From Rhodospirillaceae bacterium (lineage in GTDB: Bacteria; Pseudomonadota; Alphaproteobacteria; Rhodospirillales; Rhodospirillaceae): a stretch of DNA of 64,000 bases. Shown in pieces: positions 41,487-52,294 of the stretch (position 1 is the stretch's first letter; the number at the start of each line of letters is the position of its first letter). Where the stretch lies: the NCBI GenBank assembly GCA_947476695.1, contig CANJRD010000008.1:62001-126000 (forward strand), given 5' to 3'. Under the pieces are notes generated by a model. It saw only the letters and a program-made list of their open reading frames with translations. It made no database searches and was not told the origin of the DNA. Made by a program: the position numbers and the translations under genes.

Positions 41487-43850
41487 CTACTTCACTTCGA
41501 CCGGCTCGCGGGTTTTGCCACCCGCTTCGTCGTCCTCGTCCTCGATGTCGTCCTCGGACTTCGGCTTCGCGCCCGGCTTCGCGGCCGTGATCTCGAACGT
41601 CGGCTTGCCGTCGACCACATCGACCTTCACATGGCCGCCGGTGATCAGGTCGCCGAACAGCAGATGGTCCGCCAGCGGCTTCTTGATCTCGGTCTGGATG
41701 ACGCGACCCAAAGGCCGCGCGCCCATGCGCTTGTCGTAACCGCGCGTGGCGAGCCAGTCGCGGGCAGCCTTGGAAAGTTCGATCGTGACGTTGCGATCCG
41801 ACAGCTGGCTTTCCAGCTGCATGACGAACTTGTCGACGACCTTGCCGATGGTCTCCGGCGTCAGCGCGCCGAAGGGGATGATCGCATCGAGACGGTTGCG
41901 GAACTCCGGCGTGAACATGCGCTCGATGGCTTCCTGGTCGTCGCCTTCGCGCGAATCGCGCTCGAAGCCGATGGCGTTCTTGCTCATCTCGAACGCGCCC
42001 GCGTTGGTCGTCATGATCAGGATGACGTTGCGGAAGTCGACGCTCTTGCCGTTGTGATCGGTCAGCTTGCCGTGATCCATGACCTGCAACAGGATGTTGT
42101 ACAGGTCCGGGTGAGCCTTCTCGATTTCGTCGAGCAGCAGCACGCAGTGCGGATGCTGATCGACCGCATCGGTGAGCAGGCCGCCCTGATCAAAGCCGAC
42201 ATAGCCCGGCGGCGCGCCGATGAGACGCGAGATCGAGTGCCGCTCCATGTATTCGCTCATGTCGAAGCGATGGAGCTCGATGCCGAGCGAGCTCGACAGC
42301 TGGCGTGCCACTTCGGTCTTACCGACACCGGTCGGCCCTGAGAACAGGTACGAACCGATCGGCTTTTCCGGATCGCGAAGACCGGCGCGCGCGAGCTTGA
42401 TCGAGCTCGACAGCGCCGTGATCGCGGCTTCCTGACCGAACACCATCGTTTTCAGATCGCGTTCGAGGTTCTGCAGCGACTTCTTGTCGTCGCGGCTGAC
42501 GCTTTTCGGAGGAATGCGGGCGATCTTCGCCACCATTTCTTCCACATCGCGCACGGTCACGACCTTGCGACGCTTGCCTTCCGGCACCAGCATGCGCGAG
42601 GCACCGACTTCATCGATGACGTCAATCGCCTTGTCCGGCAGCTTGCGGTCGTTGATGTACTTCGCCGCCAGTTCCACCGCGGTGCGGATGGCATCGCTGG
42701 TGTAGCGGACCTTGTGATGTTCCTCGTAGTAGGGCTTGAGACCCTTGAGGATCTTGATGGTGTCTTCGATGGACGGTTCCATCACGTCGATCTTCTGGAA
42801 GCGCCGCACCAGCGCGCGGTCCTTCTCGAAGTAGCTGCGGTATTCCTTGTAGGTGGTCGAACCGATGCAGCGCAGCGAGCCCGCGGCCAGCGCCGGCTTC
42901 AGCAGGTTCGACGCATCCATCGCGCCGCCCGAGGTGGCGCCCGCGCCGATGACGGTGTGGATCTCGTCGATGAACAGGATCGCGCCCTTGGTCGCTTCCA
43001 GTTCGGTGACGACGGCTTTCAGGCGTTCCTCGAAATCGCCGCGATACCGGGTGCCGGCCAGCAACGCGCCCATGTCGAGCGAGAAGATGGTGGCATCGTG
43101 CAGCACTTCGGGCACTTCCTTGTCGTTGATGCGACGCGCCAGCCCTTCGGCGATCGCCGTTTTGCCGACGCCGGAGTCACCGACATACAGCGGATTGTTC
43201 TTGGTGCGGCGGCAGAGGATTTGGATGGTGCGATCGCATTCCTGCTCGCGCCCGATCAACGGATCGATCTTCCCGGCCTTGGCCTTTTCGTTCAGGTTCA
43301 CGCAGTAGGCGGTCAACGCCTCCTGGCCCTTCTTCGCGGCGCCTTCTTCGCCACCGGCGCGGCCTTCCTGTTCGCCGCCGTGCGCCTTGCCGCGTTCGCT
43401 GCCCGCACCCGGGCGCTTGGCGATGCCGTGCGAGATGTAGTTCACCGCGTCGAGACGGCTCATGTCCTGCGACTGCAGGAAATACACCGCATGGCTCTCA
43501 CGCTCGGAGAACAGCGCGACAAGCACGTTCGCGCCGGTGACTTCCTCGCGGCCCGAAGACTGCACGTGGATGGCCGCGCGTTGGATGACGCGCTGGAACC
43601 CGGCGGTCGGCTTTGGCTCGTCGCTGGAGGCGGTGGCGAGGTCGCTGAGTTCCTCGTCGAGGAATTCCTTCACAGACCCCCGCAGCTTCTCAACCTCGAC
43701 ATTGCAGGCGCGCATCACCGCCATCGCGTCCTGGTCGTCGCATAGGGCGTAGAGCAGGTGCTCAAGCGTGGCGTACTCGTGATGCCGCTCAGTCGCCTGA
43801 GCGAGCGCCCGGTGCAGGGTTTTTTCGAGGTTCTGCGACAACATCGACAA
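41487..43850 (-). CDS. clpA: ClpA, ATP-dependent Clp protease ATP-binding subunit
   Basis: ClpA is the AAA+ unfoldase of ClpAP. The 787-residue protein has the Clp_N repeat domain (to about residue 150), then a lysine/glycine-rich linker of low complexity (KAHGGEQEGRAGGEEGAAKK), NBD1 with Walker A GDSGVGKTAI near 225, NBD2 with GPTGVGKTEVA near 500 and LLLDEIEKAHPD. The linker insertion is longer and more repetitive than usual. It follows clpS on the same strand after 63 bases and ends at a terminator. Confidence 0.96.
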   Translation of the reverse strand: MSMLSQNLEKTLHRALAQATERHHEYATLEHLLYALCDDQDAMAVMRACNVEVEKLRGSVKEFLDEELSDLATASSDEPKPTAGFQRVIQRAAIHVQSSGREEVTGANVLVALFSERESHAVYFLQSQDMSRLDAVNYISHGIAKRPGAGSERGKAHGGEQEGRAGGEEGAAKKGQEALTAYCVNLNEKAKAGKIDPLIGREQECDRTIQILCRRTKNNPLYVGDSGVGKTAIAEGLARRINDKEVPEVLHDATIFSLDMGALLAGTRYRGDFEERLKAVVTELEATKGAILFIDEIHTVIGAGATSGGAMDASNLLKPALAAGSLRCIGSTTYKEYRSYFEKDRALVRRFQKIDVMEPSIEDTIKILKGLKPYYEEHHKVRYTSDAIRTAVELAAKYINDRKLPDKAIDVIDEVGASRMLVPEGKRRKVVTVRDVEEMVAKIARIPPKSVSRDDKKSLQNLERDLKTMVFGQEAAITALSSSIKLARAGLRDPEKPIGSYLFSGPTGVGKTEVARQLSSSLGIELHRFDMSEYMERHSISRLIGAPPGYVGFDQGGLLTDAVDQHPHCVLLLDEIEKAHPDLYNILLQVMDHGKLTDHNGKSVDFRNVILIMTTNAGAFEMSKNAIGFERDSREGDDQEAIERMFTPEFRNRLDAIIPFGALTPETIGKVVDKFVMQLESQLSDRNVTIELSKAARDWLATRGYDKRMGARPLGRVIQTEIKKPLADHLLFGDLITGGHVKVDVVDGKPTFEITAAKPGAKPKSEDDIEDEDDEAGGKTREPVEVK

Positions 43851-43913
43851 ATCGGTTCGTCCTTCTAGGGCTTCAACAACGACAACGCGCGTCGAGTTCA
43901 GATGGCGTCGCGG

Positions 43914-44285
43914 TCAGTCCTTTTCCAGTGTGCATTGGAGCGGATGCTGATTCTTCCGCGCCAGATCCATCACCTGCGTCACTTTGGTTTCGGCCACCTC
44001 GAAGGTGAAAACACCGCACACGCCTACGCCCTTCTGATGGACATGGAGCATGATGCGCGTCGCTTCTTCGGAGGTCTTGCTGAAAAAGCGCTGGAGCACA
44101 TGCACCACGAATTCCATCGGGGTGTAGTCGTCGTTCAGCATCAGGACCTTGTACATCGAAGGTTTCTTCACCTTCGGACGCGTCTTGATCACGACGCCGG
44201 TGCGCGGATCGTCGCCACGATCCTTGTCGCCGGCCATCGCGTGTACGGGCTTCTGGGTTGGGAGCGGAGTCGGCACGACTGACAT
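43914..44285 (-). CDS. clpS: ClpS adaptor protein
   Basis: ClpS delivers N-degron substrates to ClpAP. The conserved core is [25 protein letters not shown] and [28 protein letters not shown], with the substrate-pocket residues ([14 protein letters not shown]) intact. The start is uncertain: ATG at 44285 (MSVVPTPL) gives 123 residues, an ATG at 44324 (MIVSVFP) gives 136. The larger frame to 44936 is not ClpS. It is immediately before clpA on the same strand. Confidence 0.93.
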   Translation of the reverse strand: MSVVPTPLPTQKPVHAMAGDKDRGDDPRTGVVIKTRPKVKKPSMYKVLMLNDDYTPMEFVVHVLQRFFSKTSEEATRIMLHVHQKGVGVCGVFTFEVAETKVTQVMDLARKNQHPLQCTLEKD

Positions 44286-44730
44286 GGGCGGAACGGCAAT
44301 CCTCGGAAACACACTGACTATCATGGCGATCAAACTACCATACGTCAGGTTAAAATCGGCGCGTAGGGACCCCCCGCGCCCGCCAATTCGGCGGTCCAGC
44401 TTATGTGTGTGCCACGATGATCCAACGCAAGCGCATGTGGTGGCGCCACCCAGGCTTGTGAAATGATTCGGCTCGCTCCGGATTACGTGGGGAATCCTTA
44501 AGGGATTCAATGCGATGCCGTCCGCTTCGCCGGATCGGCGAGTAGACAGGCCGAGTCGATTTACGTATCCTTGGGGCCAAGGTGGGCTACACGCCTGGGG
44601 AAAGCCGGCGTGAAAGCTGCGGGCATCGTCAACGCTCCGCGGCAAGCTATGGAGCCGTAGGCATGCCGGCTGGTCCACCGATGGTAAGAGGTGCGCGTCG
44701 CAGGCGCAGCGCGCAGTGGGGGCCAATTTA
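44286..44730. other. 445-base divergent intergenic region, clpS / D-Ala-D-Ala carboxypeptidase
   Basis: No convincing gene. Two small inverted repeats stand out: GAATCC-TTAAG-GGATTC at 44492-44508 and CCTTGG-GG-CCAAGG at 44569-44582. They could be operators or weak terminators. Both neighbouring genes start from this region, so their promoters must be here; I cannot point to a clear -35/-10 pair. No RNA family was recognised. Confidence 0.4.
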
Positions 44731-46305
44731 ATGTTTTTGACGCCATCCAACGATTGCCGTCTGCCCAGCCAACGCCGCGGGGGAATCTTCAAATCCCTGA
44801 CGGTCAGCATGTTCGTCGCGCTTCTGGCGAGCGTTTCGCTGGTGGGCACCGCCTCGGCGGTGGAACCCAAGAAGCAGACTTCGGCTGCGAAGGCCGTCGC
44901 CGCGAAGGCCAAGCCGAAGAAGGCCGTTGCCCGCAAGATCGACCCGAGCCGTCCGCCGGCCAGCGCCCGCCCGATCTATGAATCCATCGTGATCGACGCG
45001 ACCAGCGGCAGCGTGCTGCACCAGGTCAACGCCGACACGCCGGCCTATCCGGCGTCGCTGACCAAGATGATGACCCTCTACATGCTCTTCGACGCGATGA
45101 AGAAGGGCAAAGTCCACCTCGATACGCCGATGAAGGTGTCGCAGAAGGCGTCGACGCAAGACCCGTCCAAGCTCGACCTCGCGCCGGGCTCGACGATTGC
45201 CGTCGAACAGGCGATCTACGCCATCGTCACCAAGTCGGCCAACGACGTCGCCATGGTGATCGCCGAACACATCGGCGGCTCGGAAGACCGCTTCTGCCAG
45301 ATGATGACGCAGCGCGCGCGCCAGATCGGCATGACCCGCACGACGTTCAAGAACCCGAACGGCCTGCCGAACAAAGGCCAAATCTCCACCGCGCGCGACA
45401 TGGCGATCCTGGGCCGCCGCCTGATGCTCGATTTCCCCGAGCAATTCAGCTACTTCGCCAAGACCGAGTTCCCGTACCGTGGCGTGATGGTGAAGGGCCA
45501 CAACCACTTCATGGAACACTATGACGGCGCCGACGGCCTGAAGACCGGCTACACCTTCGCCTCGGGTTTCAATCTGGCCGCCTCCGCGCGCCGGGGGAAC
45601 CAGCGCCTGATCACCGTGGTGTTCGGCGGCGCGAGCGCGAAGATGCGCGACGACCACACCGCCGAGCTGATGGATGCGGGCTTCGCCGCGATGCGTAATC
45701 CGCAGGCGGTACAGATGGCACAATCGGTCGATCATTTCCCGGGCGCGCCGGTAACGCAGGTCGCCGCGATCCAGCCCGCGCCGGCGCAGCTGTCGGCCGC
45801 CGCGACCGAACAGACCGACGAGGATGCGATCGCCGCGCTGCTGGAGCCGGTCGTGCCCGCCGGCGACACCGACGACCCGAACGCCGCCGTCGCGCCGCCG
45901 CTGGCGCAAACCGCCGCCCTGGTTCCGGAACCCAGCTTCGGCAAACAGAGCGCCAAGGCCACCGCCGCCGTTCGCGCCGCCAACCAAAAAGCCAGCGCCA
46001 TGCCGGTGCCAACGCCATCGCCCAACGCCAGCTGGGGCATCCAGCTCGGCGCGTACTCGAACCGCTTGTTGGCACAAAACCAGGCCGACGCCGCCGTGCG
46101 CCAGATCAGCGATACCTTTGCGACCGTCAGCGCACGCATCGTGCCGGTGAAGCTGAAAGCCAACAACAAGACCGTGTTCCGCGCCCAGGTCGTCGGCCTG
46201 ACGCGTCAGGAAACGACCAAAGCCTGCGCCATTGCCGCCAAACTGGCCGCCGCCGGCTGCAAAGCCGTGGCGCCAGATGGCCAGAAAACTGTCGCGTCGC
46301 GCTAA
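44731..46305 (+). CDS. D-alanyl-D-alanine carboxypeptidase (class C low-molecular-weight PBP, PBP5-like) with SPOR domain
   Basis: A 524-residue exported enzyme that trims the peptidoglycan stem peptide. It has a signal sequence ([17 protein letters not shown], about 24-43), an alanine/lysine linker, the SLTK active serine motif (S109, K112), SAN (169-171) and KTG (271-273). After about residue 330 there is a low-complexity alanine/proline linker and a carboxyl-terminal SPOR domain ([19 protein letters not shown], about 435-515), which binds denuded septal glycan. The ATG at 44731 is preferred over the GTG at 44716; GGGGG lies ten bases before it. SPOR targeting suggests a role at division sites. 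Confidence 0.93.
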   Translation: MFLTPSNDCRLPSQRRGGIFKSLTVSMFVALLASVSLVGTASAVEPKKQTSAAKAVAAKAKPKKAVARKIDPSRPPASARPIYESIVIDATSGSVLHQVNADTPAYPASLTKMMTLYMLFDAMKKGKVHLDTPMKVSQKASTQDPSKLDLAPGSTIAVEQAIYAIVTKSANDVAMVIAEHIGGSEDRFCQMMTQRARQIGMTRTTFKNPNGLPNKGQISTARDMAILGRRLMLDFPEQFSYFAKTEFPYRGVMVKGHNHFMEHYDGADGLKTGYTFASGFNLAASARRGNQRLITVVFGGASAKMRDDHTAELMDAGFAAMRNPQAVQMAQSVDHFPGAPVTQVAAIQPAPAQLSAAATEQTDEDAIAALLEPVVPAGDTDDPNAAVAPPLAQTAALVPEPSFGKQSAKATAAVRAANQKASAMPVPTPSPNASWGIQLGAYSNRLLAQNQADAAVRQISDTFATVSARIVPVKLKANNKTVFRAQVVGLTRQETTKACAIAAKLAAAGCKAVAPDGQKTVASR

Positions 46306-46328
46306 GACGCCGCCAGATACCGGATACG

Positions 46329-46358
46329 AAAACGGGGCGCCTGAGAGCGCCCCGTTTT
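46329..46358. terminator. Bidirectional terminator between the carboxypeptidase and pgm genes
   Basis: A 12-base-pair stem AAAACGGGGCGC / GCGCCCCGTTTT with six-base loop CTGAGA. The A-run on one side and the T-run on the other let it work for both convergent genes. Confidence 0.85.
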
Positions 46359-46383
46359 GCTTTTAGAGACCAGTCTGTTTCGC

Positions 46384-47781
46384 TTAGTGCCCGACGCTTT
46401 CCGTCGGCAGCTTCAGCCCGCTCTGTTCGAGCTGGGCGGCGAGCATGGCTTTCAGCTCTTCCAGGCGTTCCGGCGAGTTCGCTTCGGCGCGGGCCACGAG
46501 CACGGCCTGGGTGTTGGAGGCGCGCAGCAGCCACCAGCCGCCCTTCTCGTTCACACGCACGCCATCGGTGGCTGAGACGTCGGCGCCGCTTTGGGTGAGG
46601 CGCGCCTTCACTTCCTCGATCACCGCGAACTTGCGGTCGTCGGCGCAGGGGAAGCGCAGTTCCGGCGTGTTGATCAGCTTCGGCATGCGGTCGTAGCGTG
46701 CACTGAGATCGTAGTCCGCATCGCGCGCCATGATGTCGAGGAAGCGCACGGCGGCGTACACCGCGTCGTCGAAGCCATAATACTTGTCAGCGAAGAAGAT
46801 GTGCCCGCTCATCTCGCCGGCCAGCGGCGACTTGGTTTCGGCCATCTTGTTCTTGATCAGCGAATGACCCGTCTTCCACATGATCGGCGTGCCGCCCATG
46901 CGCTTCACTTCATCGAACAGCGCCTGGCTCGCCTTCACGTCGGCGATGATCGGCGCGCCGGGGCGTGACTTGAGCACATCCTCGGCCAGGATCTGCATGA
47001 TCTGATCGCCCCAGAGAATGCGGCCTTTGCCGTCGATGACGCCGATACGATCCGCATCGCCGTCGAAGGCGAAACCGACATCGGCCTTCTGCTTGGCGAC
47101 TTCGGCCTGGAGCTGCACGAGGTTCTTGGGTTCGGTCGGGTCCGGATGGTGGTTCGGGAACTTGCCGTCGATCTCGCCGAACAGGACCGTGTGCTTGCCG
47201 GGCAGAAGCTTCACCAGCGCGGTGATGACCTCGCCGCCGGCGCCATTGCCGGCATCCCAAACCGCCGTCAGCGCGCGCGTACCGGTGAAATCCTTGCGCA
47301 GGCGTTCGACGTACTTGTCGAAAATCGGCTTGTCGCTGACCGAGCCCTCGCCCGTCTCCACGTCGCCGGCCTTGGCCTGAACGCCGAGCTTCTTGATGTC
47401 CTCGCCGAAGAACGGCTTCTTGGCGATCATCATCTTGAAGCCGTTATGGGTCGGCGGATTGTGCGAGCCGGTGACCATCAGGCCGCCGTCCGCGCCGGTC
47501 TCGACCGTCGCGAAGTACAGCATCGGGGTCGGGCCGCGACCGATGCGCTCGACCTGCAGGCCGACGGACATCAGCCCCTTCACCACCGCTGCTTCCATTG
47601 CCGGCGAACTGACGCGGCCGTCATAGCCGACGCAGACCCGTTTGCCGCCCGCACGCTTCACGGCGGTGCCGAAACCGCGTCCGACAGCTTCCGCATCGGC
47701 CTCGAACAGGGTTTCGCCGACGATGCCGCGGATGTCGTACTCGCGCAGGATGGACGGGTGGAAGTTATGCGTGGGGGCCAT
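46384..47781 (-). CDS. Phosphomannomutase/phosphoglucomutase (PgmG-type)
   Basis: A 465-residue alpha-D-phosphohexomutase. The active serine is S106 in [14 protein letters not shown]; the magnesium loop is [14 protein letters not shown] near residue 240; the sugar-binding loop [15 protein letters not shown] follows near 325; REYDIRGI is at the start. It interconverts hexose 1- and 6-phosphates, which feeds GalU and Ugd encoded about 3 kb away and so links to cell-surface polysaccharide. The downstream side is closed by a terminator. Confidence 0.94.
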   Translation of the reverse strand: MAPTHNFHPSILREYDIRGIVGETLFEADAEAVGRGFGTAVKRAGGKRVCVGYDGRVSSPAMEAAVVKGLMSVGLQVERIGRGPTPMLYFATVETGADGGLMVTGSHNPPTHNGFKMMIAKKPFFGEDIKKLGVQAKAGDVETGEGSVSDKPIFDKYVERLRKDFTGTRALTAVWDAGNGAGGEVITALVKLLPGKHTVLFGEIDGKFPNHHPDPTEPKNLVQLQAEVAKQKADVGFAFDGDADRIGVIDGKGRILWGDQIMQILAEDVLKSRPGAPIIADVKASQALFDEVKRMGGTPIMWKTGHSLIKNKMAETKSPLAGEMSGHIFFADKYYGFDDAVYAAVRFLDIMARDADYDLSARYDRMPKLINTPELRFPCADDRKFAVIEEVKARLTQSGADVSATDGVRVNEKGGWWLLRASNTQAVLVARAEANSPERLEELKAMLAAQLEQSGLKLPTESVGH

Positions 47782-48001
47782 TCGCTAGTCCTGGGAAGGA
47801 TGGGGGGAACGTGGGGCTTATGGCGCAAAGCCGAGCGCTAGGGAAGCCGTGCGCGAACCCGTTGTCAATGCGGGAAGACCTGACCCTGTTGCGGTCGAGC
47901 AGAGGAAAAACGAGCCGATTCCGGCGCCGTGGCGTTAGGTCGTGCGATTGCGGCCCGCGGGCGATCTTGCTATGCGATCCCTCCACAATGAAACTCCGCA
48001 C

Positions 48002-48580
48002 ATGATCGAACGCACCTATCGCTGGGCCCTGGGCCTGGCCGGCAGCAAACATGCCGAAGCCGCGCTGGCCGCCGTGTCCGCGGCCGAGGCGTCTTTCCTG
48101 CCGATCATCCCGGAATTGATGCTGGTCCCGATGGTGCTGGCGCGCCCCGACAAGGCCTGGCGCCTGGCCTTCGTATGCACAATCGCCTCCGTGGCGGGCG
48201 GCGTGGTCGGCTATGCCATCGGCGCGCTGCTGTACGAGACTGTCGGCCAGTGGCTGATCCAACTGTACGGCCTGCAGGACAAGGCCACGCAATTCCAGGC
48301 GATGTACGACGAGTACGGCTTGTGGGTGATCCTGGTCAAAGGCCTGACGCCCATCCCTTACAAGCTGGTGACCATCGTCAGCGGGATCGCCCACTTCAAC
48401 ATCTGGGTCTTCATCGCGGCGTCGTTCGTCACGCGCGGCGTGCGCTTCTTCATCGTCGCCGCCCTGCTGCGCCACTATGGCGCCCCGGTGCAGGCGTTTA
48501 TCGAAAAGCGGCTGACGCTCGTATTCTTGGCGGTGCTGGCTTGCGTCGTCGCCGGGTTCGCCGCCCTCAAGTACCTGTAG
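48002..48580 (+). CDS. YqaA-family membrane protein (SNARE-associated/DedA-like)
   Basis: A 192-residue membrane protein of the YqaA/DedA superfamily with about five hydrophobic segments. Recognisable text is SAAEASFLPIIPELMLVPMVLARP near the start and VKGLTPIPYKLVTIVSGIAHFN near residue 120; the GLTPIPYK motif is typical. DedA-like proteins are linked to lipid or membrane homeostasis. The ATG at 48002 is taken over an upstream in-frame ATG at 47942 because the upstream residues look like noise. Its 3' end overlaps the convergent MFS gene by 14 bases. Confidence 0.88.
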   Translation: MIERTYRWALGLAGSKHAEAALAAVSAAEASFLPIIPELMLVPMVLARPDKAWRLAFVCTIASVAGGVVGYAIGALLYETVGQWLIQLYGLQDKATQFQAMYDEYGLWVILVKGLTPIPYKLVTIVSGIAHFNIWVFIAASFVTRGVRFFIVAALLRHYGAPVQAFIEKRLTLVFLAVLACVVAGFAALKYL

Positions 48581-49916
48581 CCGCCCAGCCGGCACGCGCG
48601 AGTGTTTCGCGATAGGCTTTCAGCCCGATCGCCAGCAGCACGACGCCGGGCACGCCGGTGATCAAGCTGGTGACGAGCAGCGAACTTCCGACCGCCGCCT
48701 TGTCCGCGAACACGAAGTCGGTGACAAAGCCGACGGCGAAGGGCCCAACGCCCGCGGACAACAGCCCGATCATCACGATGTAGCTGGCGGTGATGATGCC
48801 GCGCATCTCGTTCGGAACCATCTCGGCCACGGCCGACAGACCCAGCACGGACGGCGCGTTCACGAAGCATCCGGTGAGGATGTAGCCCACCAGCGCGGCT
48901 TCCGGCGTCGGCATCAGCGGCGACACGGTGCAGCCGATGACACAGCCTGCCGAACCGATCATGCAGGCGCGCATGGTGCCGTCGGTATAACCCCGATCCT
49001 TCAGCCAGGTCGCGAACCAGCCGGAGGCGAGCGCGCTGAAGATACCTGCGGCGATGCTGTAGAGGCCGTAAGTGGTCGAGAAGCGCGGCGGCTCCCAGCC
49101 GTGAATGCGCAGGAAATAGGTCGGCATCCAATTGATGTAGGCGTAGATGCTCATGAGGATGAGCGCGATGCCGAAGTGATGGCAGAACAGCGTCAGCTTG
49201 TTAGCGGCGACGAAGGCGCGGATATCCGCGCCGGAGGCCCGCGCCGTCCGGGTCGCGACCTCGCGCCGCGCCGGCTCGCGCACCGTCAGCAGGAACAACA
49301 GCGCCGGAATCAGTCCCGGCACGCCCACCACCACGAACATCGCCTGCCAGGGCTTGAGATGGCCGAAGATCGGCAGATCGAGCCCGCCATTCTTGGTCAG
49401 CCAGCCCAGCAGAAGTCCGCCGAGCAGATAGGTGATGCCGGTGCCGCAGGCCGTGCCCATGACATAGACACCGAACGCGCGGCTACGCGTGCGCGGCGGG
49501 AAGTAATCGCCGATCAGCGAGGTGGCGCAGGGGTTCAACGCCCCCTCGCCCATGCCGACAGCCATGCGCGCCAGGAACAGAAGACTGAAACTGCGGGCGG
49601 TACCGCAGAGCGCCGTGGCCACGCTCCAGACGGTCATCCCGATCGCGAGCAGACGTTTGCGGTTCCAGCGGTCGGTCAACAGCCCGAGGGGCAAACCGAA
49701 GAGGGTGTAGAACAGCGCGAAGGCGAGGCCCTGCAGCAGGCCCGTCTGGCTGTCGCTGATGCCGAACTCCGCCTGGATCGCCGGCGTGAGCATGGCCACG
49801 ATGATCCGGTCGATGAAGGCGAACGTGTACGCAATGAAGATGATGACGACGACGTACCAGGCATAGGGCGCGGGCGGAAAGCCCGTGTCGCTCTCGCGTG
49901 ATGTCCTGTCGGTCAT
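48567..49916 (-). CDS. Major facilitator superfamily transporter, spinster-like
   Basis: A 449-residue 12-helix MFS protein. The amino half has the loop motif GLPLGLLTDRWNRKRLL near residue 77, and GMGEGALNPCATSLIGDYFP (the motif of helix 4) near 125. Spinster-like transporters in bacteria often carry lipids, sphingolipids or organic anions; the substrate here is unknown. The ATG at 49916 is favoured over 49931. The last 14 bases overlap the YqaA gene. Confidence 0.88.
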   Translation of the reverse strand: MTDRTSRESDTGFPPAPYAWYVVVIIFIAYTFAFIDRIIVAMLTPAIQAEFGISDSQTGLLQGLAFALFYTLFGLPLGLLTDRWNRKRLLAIGMTVWSVATALCGTARSFSLLFLARMAVGMGEGALNPCATSLIGDYFPPRTRSRAFGVYVMGTACGTGITYLLGGLLLGWLTKNGGLDLPIFGHLKPWQAMFVVVGVPGLIPALLFLLTVREPARREVATRTARASGADIRAFVAANKLTLFCHHFGIALILMSIYAYINWMPTYFLRIHGWEPPRFSTTYGLYSIAAGIFSALASGWFATWLKDRGYTDGTMRACMIGSAGCVIGCTVSPLMPTPEAALVGYILTGCFVNAPSVLGLSAVAEMVPNEMRGIITASYIVMIGLLSAGVGPFAVGFVTDFVFADKAAVGSSLLVTSLITGVPGVVLLAIGLKAYRETLARAGWAATGT

Positions 49917-50007
49917 CGGCCGTGCCCCCACCGCGTGAGGGCACTCTAGCCGAGTTTCAGCCGTGAGCCATATCGCTCACGGGCTGTGTTCGGTACGCGA
50001 CCGGCCT

Positions 50008-51363
50008 CTAGTGACCGTTGGCGGCCTTAGGCTGGCCGGCTTGCGCCGCATTCGCACTGGTCCCGCGTCCGATGCCCAAGTACGTGAAGCCCGCAGCCGT
50101 CATGTCCGCCGGCGAGTAGACGTTACGCAGATCGACCAGCACCGGCGCTTTCAGCAAGGACTTCGCGCGGTCCAGATCGAGGGTGCGGAACTGGTTCCAC
50201 TCGGTCACGAGGGCGATGCAGCTGGCGTCCTTCATGGTGTCGTAGGCGTCGGTGCAGAACGTGACGTCCGACAGCATCTTTTTGGCTTCGTGCATGCCTT
50301 CCGGATCGTAAGCCCGGATCTTCGCGCCGGCCTTCTGCAGGGCCGGAATGATCGCGAGGCTCGGCGAGTCACGCATGTCGTCGGTGTTCGGCTTGAAGGT
50401 CAGGCCAAGCACGGAGATGGTCTTGCCGGCGACGCTGCCGCCACAGGCCGCGATGATCTTGTCGGCCATCTTGGCCTTGCGCTTGTCGTTGACGTCCACG
50501 ACCGTTTCGATGATGCGCAGCGGCGCGCCGTAATCCTGCGCGGTCTTGACCAGCGCCAGCGTGTCTTTCGGGAAGCAGGAGCCGCCGTAACCCGGACCCG
50601 GGTGCAGGAACTTCTTGCCGATGCGGCCGTCCAGCCCGATGCCGCGCGCGACGTCGTGCACGTCCGCGCCGACCTTTTCGCAGAGGTCCGCGATCTCGTT
50701 GATGAAGGTGATCTTCGCCGCCAGGAACGTGTTGGCCGCGTACTTGATCAGCTCGGACGTTTCGAGCGAGGTGAACAGGATCGGCGTCTCGATCAGGTAC
50801 AGCACGCGATACAGCTGACGCATGACCTTCTGCGCGCGCTCGGTCTCGGCGCCGATGACGACGCGGTCGGGGCGCATGAAGTCGTTGATGGCCGAGCCTT
50901 CGCGCAGGAACTCGGGGTTCGACACCACGTCGAATTCCAGTTCCGGGCGCACTTTCTTGATGATGCGTTCGACTTCGCGGCCCGTGCCGACCGGAACCGT
51001 CGACTTGGTGACGACGCAGGCATAGCCTTCGAGCGCGCGGCCGATTTCCTCCGCAGCGCCGTACACATACGACAGGTCGGCGTGGCCGTCGCCGCGGCGG
51101 CTCGGCGTCCCGACGGCGATGAACACGGCGTCCACGCCCTTCACGGCTTCCTTCAAATCGGTGGTGAACGTGAGGCGTCCCGCCTCGGCGTTGTTGCGCA
51201 CCAGATCTTCGAGGCCCGGTTCATAGATCGGGATTTCGCCTTTCTTCAGGCGCTCGATCTTGCCCGCATCCTTGTCGACGCAAACGACGTTGACGCCGAA
51301 CTCGGAGAAACAGGCGCCGGACACAAGCCCGACGTAACCGGTACCGATCATTGCAATGCGCAT
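50008..51363 (-). CDS. ugd: UDP-glucose 6-dehydrogenase
   Basis: Ugd oxidises UDP-glucose twice to UDP-glucuronate with NAD. The 451-residue protein has the Rossmann motif GTGYVGLVSGACFSEFG, the catalytic cysteine in GYGGSCFPKDT near residue 262, and the AANTFLAAKITFINEI helix. It lies 55 bases after galU on the same strand, so one transcript can make UDP-glucose and oxidise it. UDP-glucuronate would go to capsule, exopolysaccharide or lipid modification. Confidence 0.95.
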   Translation of the reverse strand: MRIAMIGTGYVGLVSGACFSEFGVNVVCVDKDAGKIERLKKGEIPIYEPGLEDLVRNNAEAGRLTFTTDLKEAVKGVDAVFIAVGTPSRRGDGHADLSYVYGAAEEIGRALEGYACVVTKSTVPVGTGREVERIIKKVRPELEFDVVSNPEFLREGSAINDFMRPDRVVIGAETERAQKVMRQLYRVLYLIETPILFTSLETSELIKYAANTFLAAKITFINEIADLCEKVGADVHDVARGIGLDGRIGKKFLHPGPGYGGSCFPKDTLALVKTAQDYGAPLRIIETVVDVNDKRKAKMADKIIAACGGSVAGKTISVLGLTFKPNTDDMRDSPSLAIIPALQKAGAKIRAYDPEGMHEAKKMLSDVTFCTDAYDTMKDASCIALVTEWNQFRTLDLDRAKSLLKAPVLVDLRNVYSPADMTAAGFTYLGIGRGTSANAAQAGQPKAANGH

Positions 51364-51418
51364 TGGGAACTCACTCCTAAAATCAAATCGCCGTTAAGGC
51401 ACGCCCCCGCGCCGTCGT

Positions 51419-52294
51419 TTAATTCTTCAAAAGCTTTTCGAGCAGCGGCCGCAGGCGCGGTCCCATCTCGGGATGCGCGAGGCCGAAGGCCACGTTCGCC
51501 TCGACGAAACCAACGCGCGTGCCGCAGTCATAGCGCTTCCCCTCGAAGCGATAACCGTGGAACGGCACGCGACCGATGGTCCGGCTCAGCGCGTCGGTCA
51601 ACTGGATCTCATTGCCCGCGCCGCGCGTCTGCTTGTCGAGTTCTTCGAAGACGATTGGATCGAGGATGTAGCGGCCGATGATGGCCAGCGTTGACGGCGC
51701 CTTTTCGGGTGCCGGCTTTTCGATCAGGCCCTTGGCCTTGGCGAGGCGGCCTTCTTCGCTGGTCACATCCAGCACGCCGTAACGGTTGGTCTGATCGCGC
51801 GGCACGTCCTCGACGGCGACCACGTGGCCGCCAACCTTGGCATGCGCGTCGATGAGTTGCTTCAGGCAGGGCACGTCCGACAGGACCATGTCGTCCGGCA
51901 GCATGACCGCGAACGGTTCGTTGCCGACGATCTCCTTGGCGCACCACACCGCATGGCCGAGCCCGAGCGGATCGCCCTGGATCACCGTGTGCAGCTTGCC
52001 CGCCGGCAGATTGATATCGCGGATCAACTTAAGCTCGGCCGTCTTGCCCTTTTCGGACAGAAGATGCTCGAGCTGCGCCTGCGGCTGGAACTGGTACGCG
52101 ATGGCTTCCTTGCCCATCGCGGAAACGAAAATGAATTCCTCGATCCCCGCGGCGCGCGCTTCTTCGATCGCGTACTGGACCACCGGCTTGTCGATCACCG
52201 GGATCATTTCCTTGGGGATGACCTTGGTCGCGGGCAGAAACCGCGTGCCCAGCCCCGCCACCGGCAGAACCGCTTTCCGCACACGTTGAGCCAT
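51419..52294 (-). CDS. galU: UTP-glucose-1-phosphate uridylyltransferase
   Basis: GalU makes UDP-glucose from glucose 1-phosphate and UTP. The 291-residue protein has the signature VLPVAGLGTRFLPATKVIPK with the nucleotide-binding loop, PVVQYAIEEA, LGHAVWCAKE and the metal-binding DDMVLSD near residue 132. It is directly upstream of ugd (55 bases) and makes its substrate; pgmG makes glucose 1-phosphate. The neighbourhood therefore supplies surface polysaccharide precursors. Confidence 0.96.
   Translation of the reverse strand: MAQRVRKAVLPVAGLGTRFLPATKVIPKEMIPVIDKPVVQYAIEEARAAGIEEFIFVSAMGKEAIAYQFQPQAQLEHLLSEKGKTAELKLIRDINLPAGKLHTVIQGDPLGLGHAVWCAKEIVGNEPFAVMLPDDMVLSDVPCLKQLIDAHAKVGGHVVAVEDVPRDQTNRYGVLDVTSEEGRLAKAKGLIEKPAPEKAPSTLAIIGRYILDPIVFEELDKQTRGAGNEIQLTDALSRTIGRVPFHGYRFEGKRYDCGTRVGFVEANVAFGLAHPEMGPRLRPLLEKLLKN

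Noticed and set aside
44286-44730. Possible structured RNA in the 445-base gap
   Set aside because: Two inverted repeats are present, but they are short and I saw no match to RNase P, tmRNA, 6S RNA or a riboswitch.
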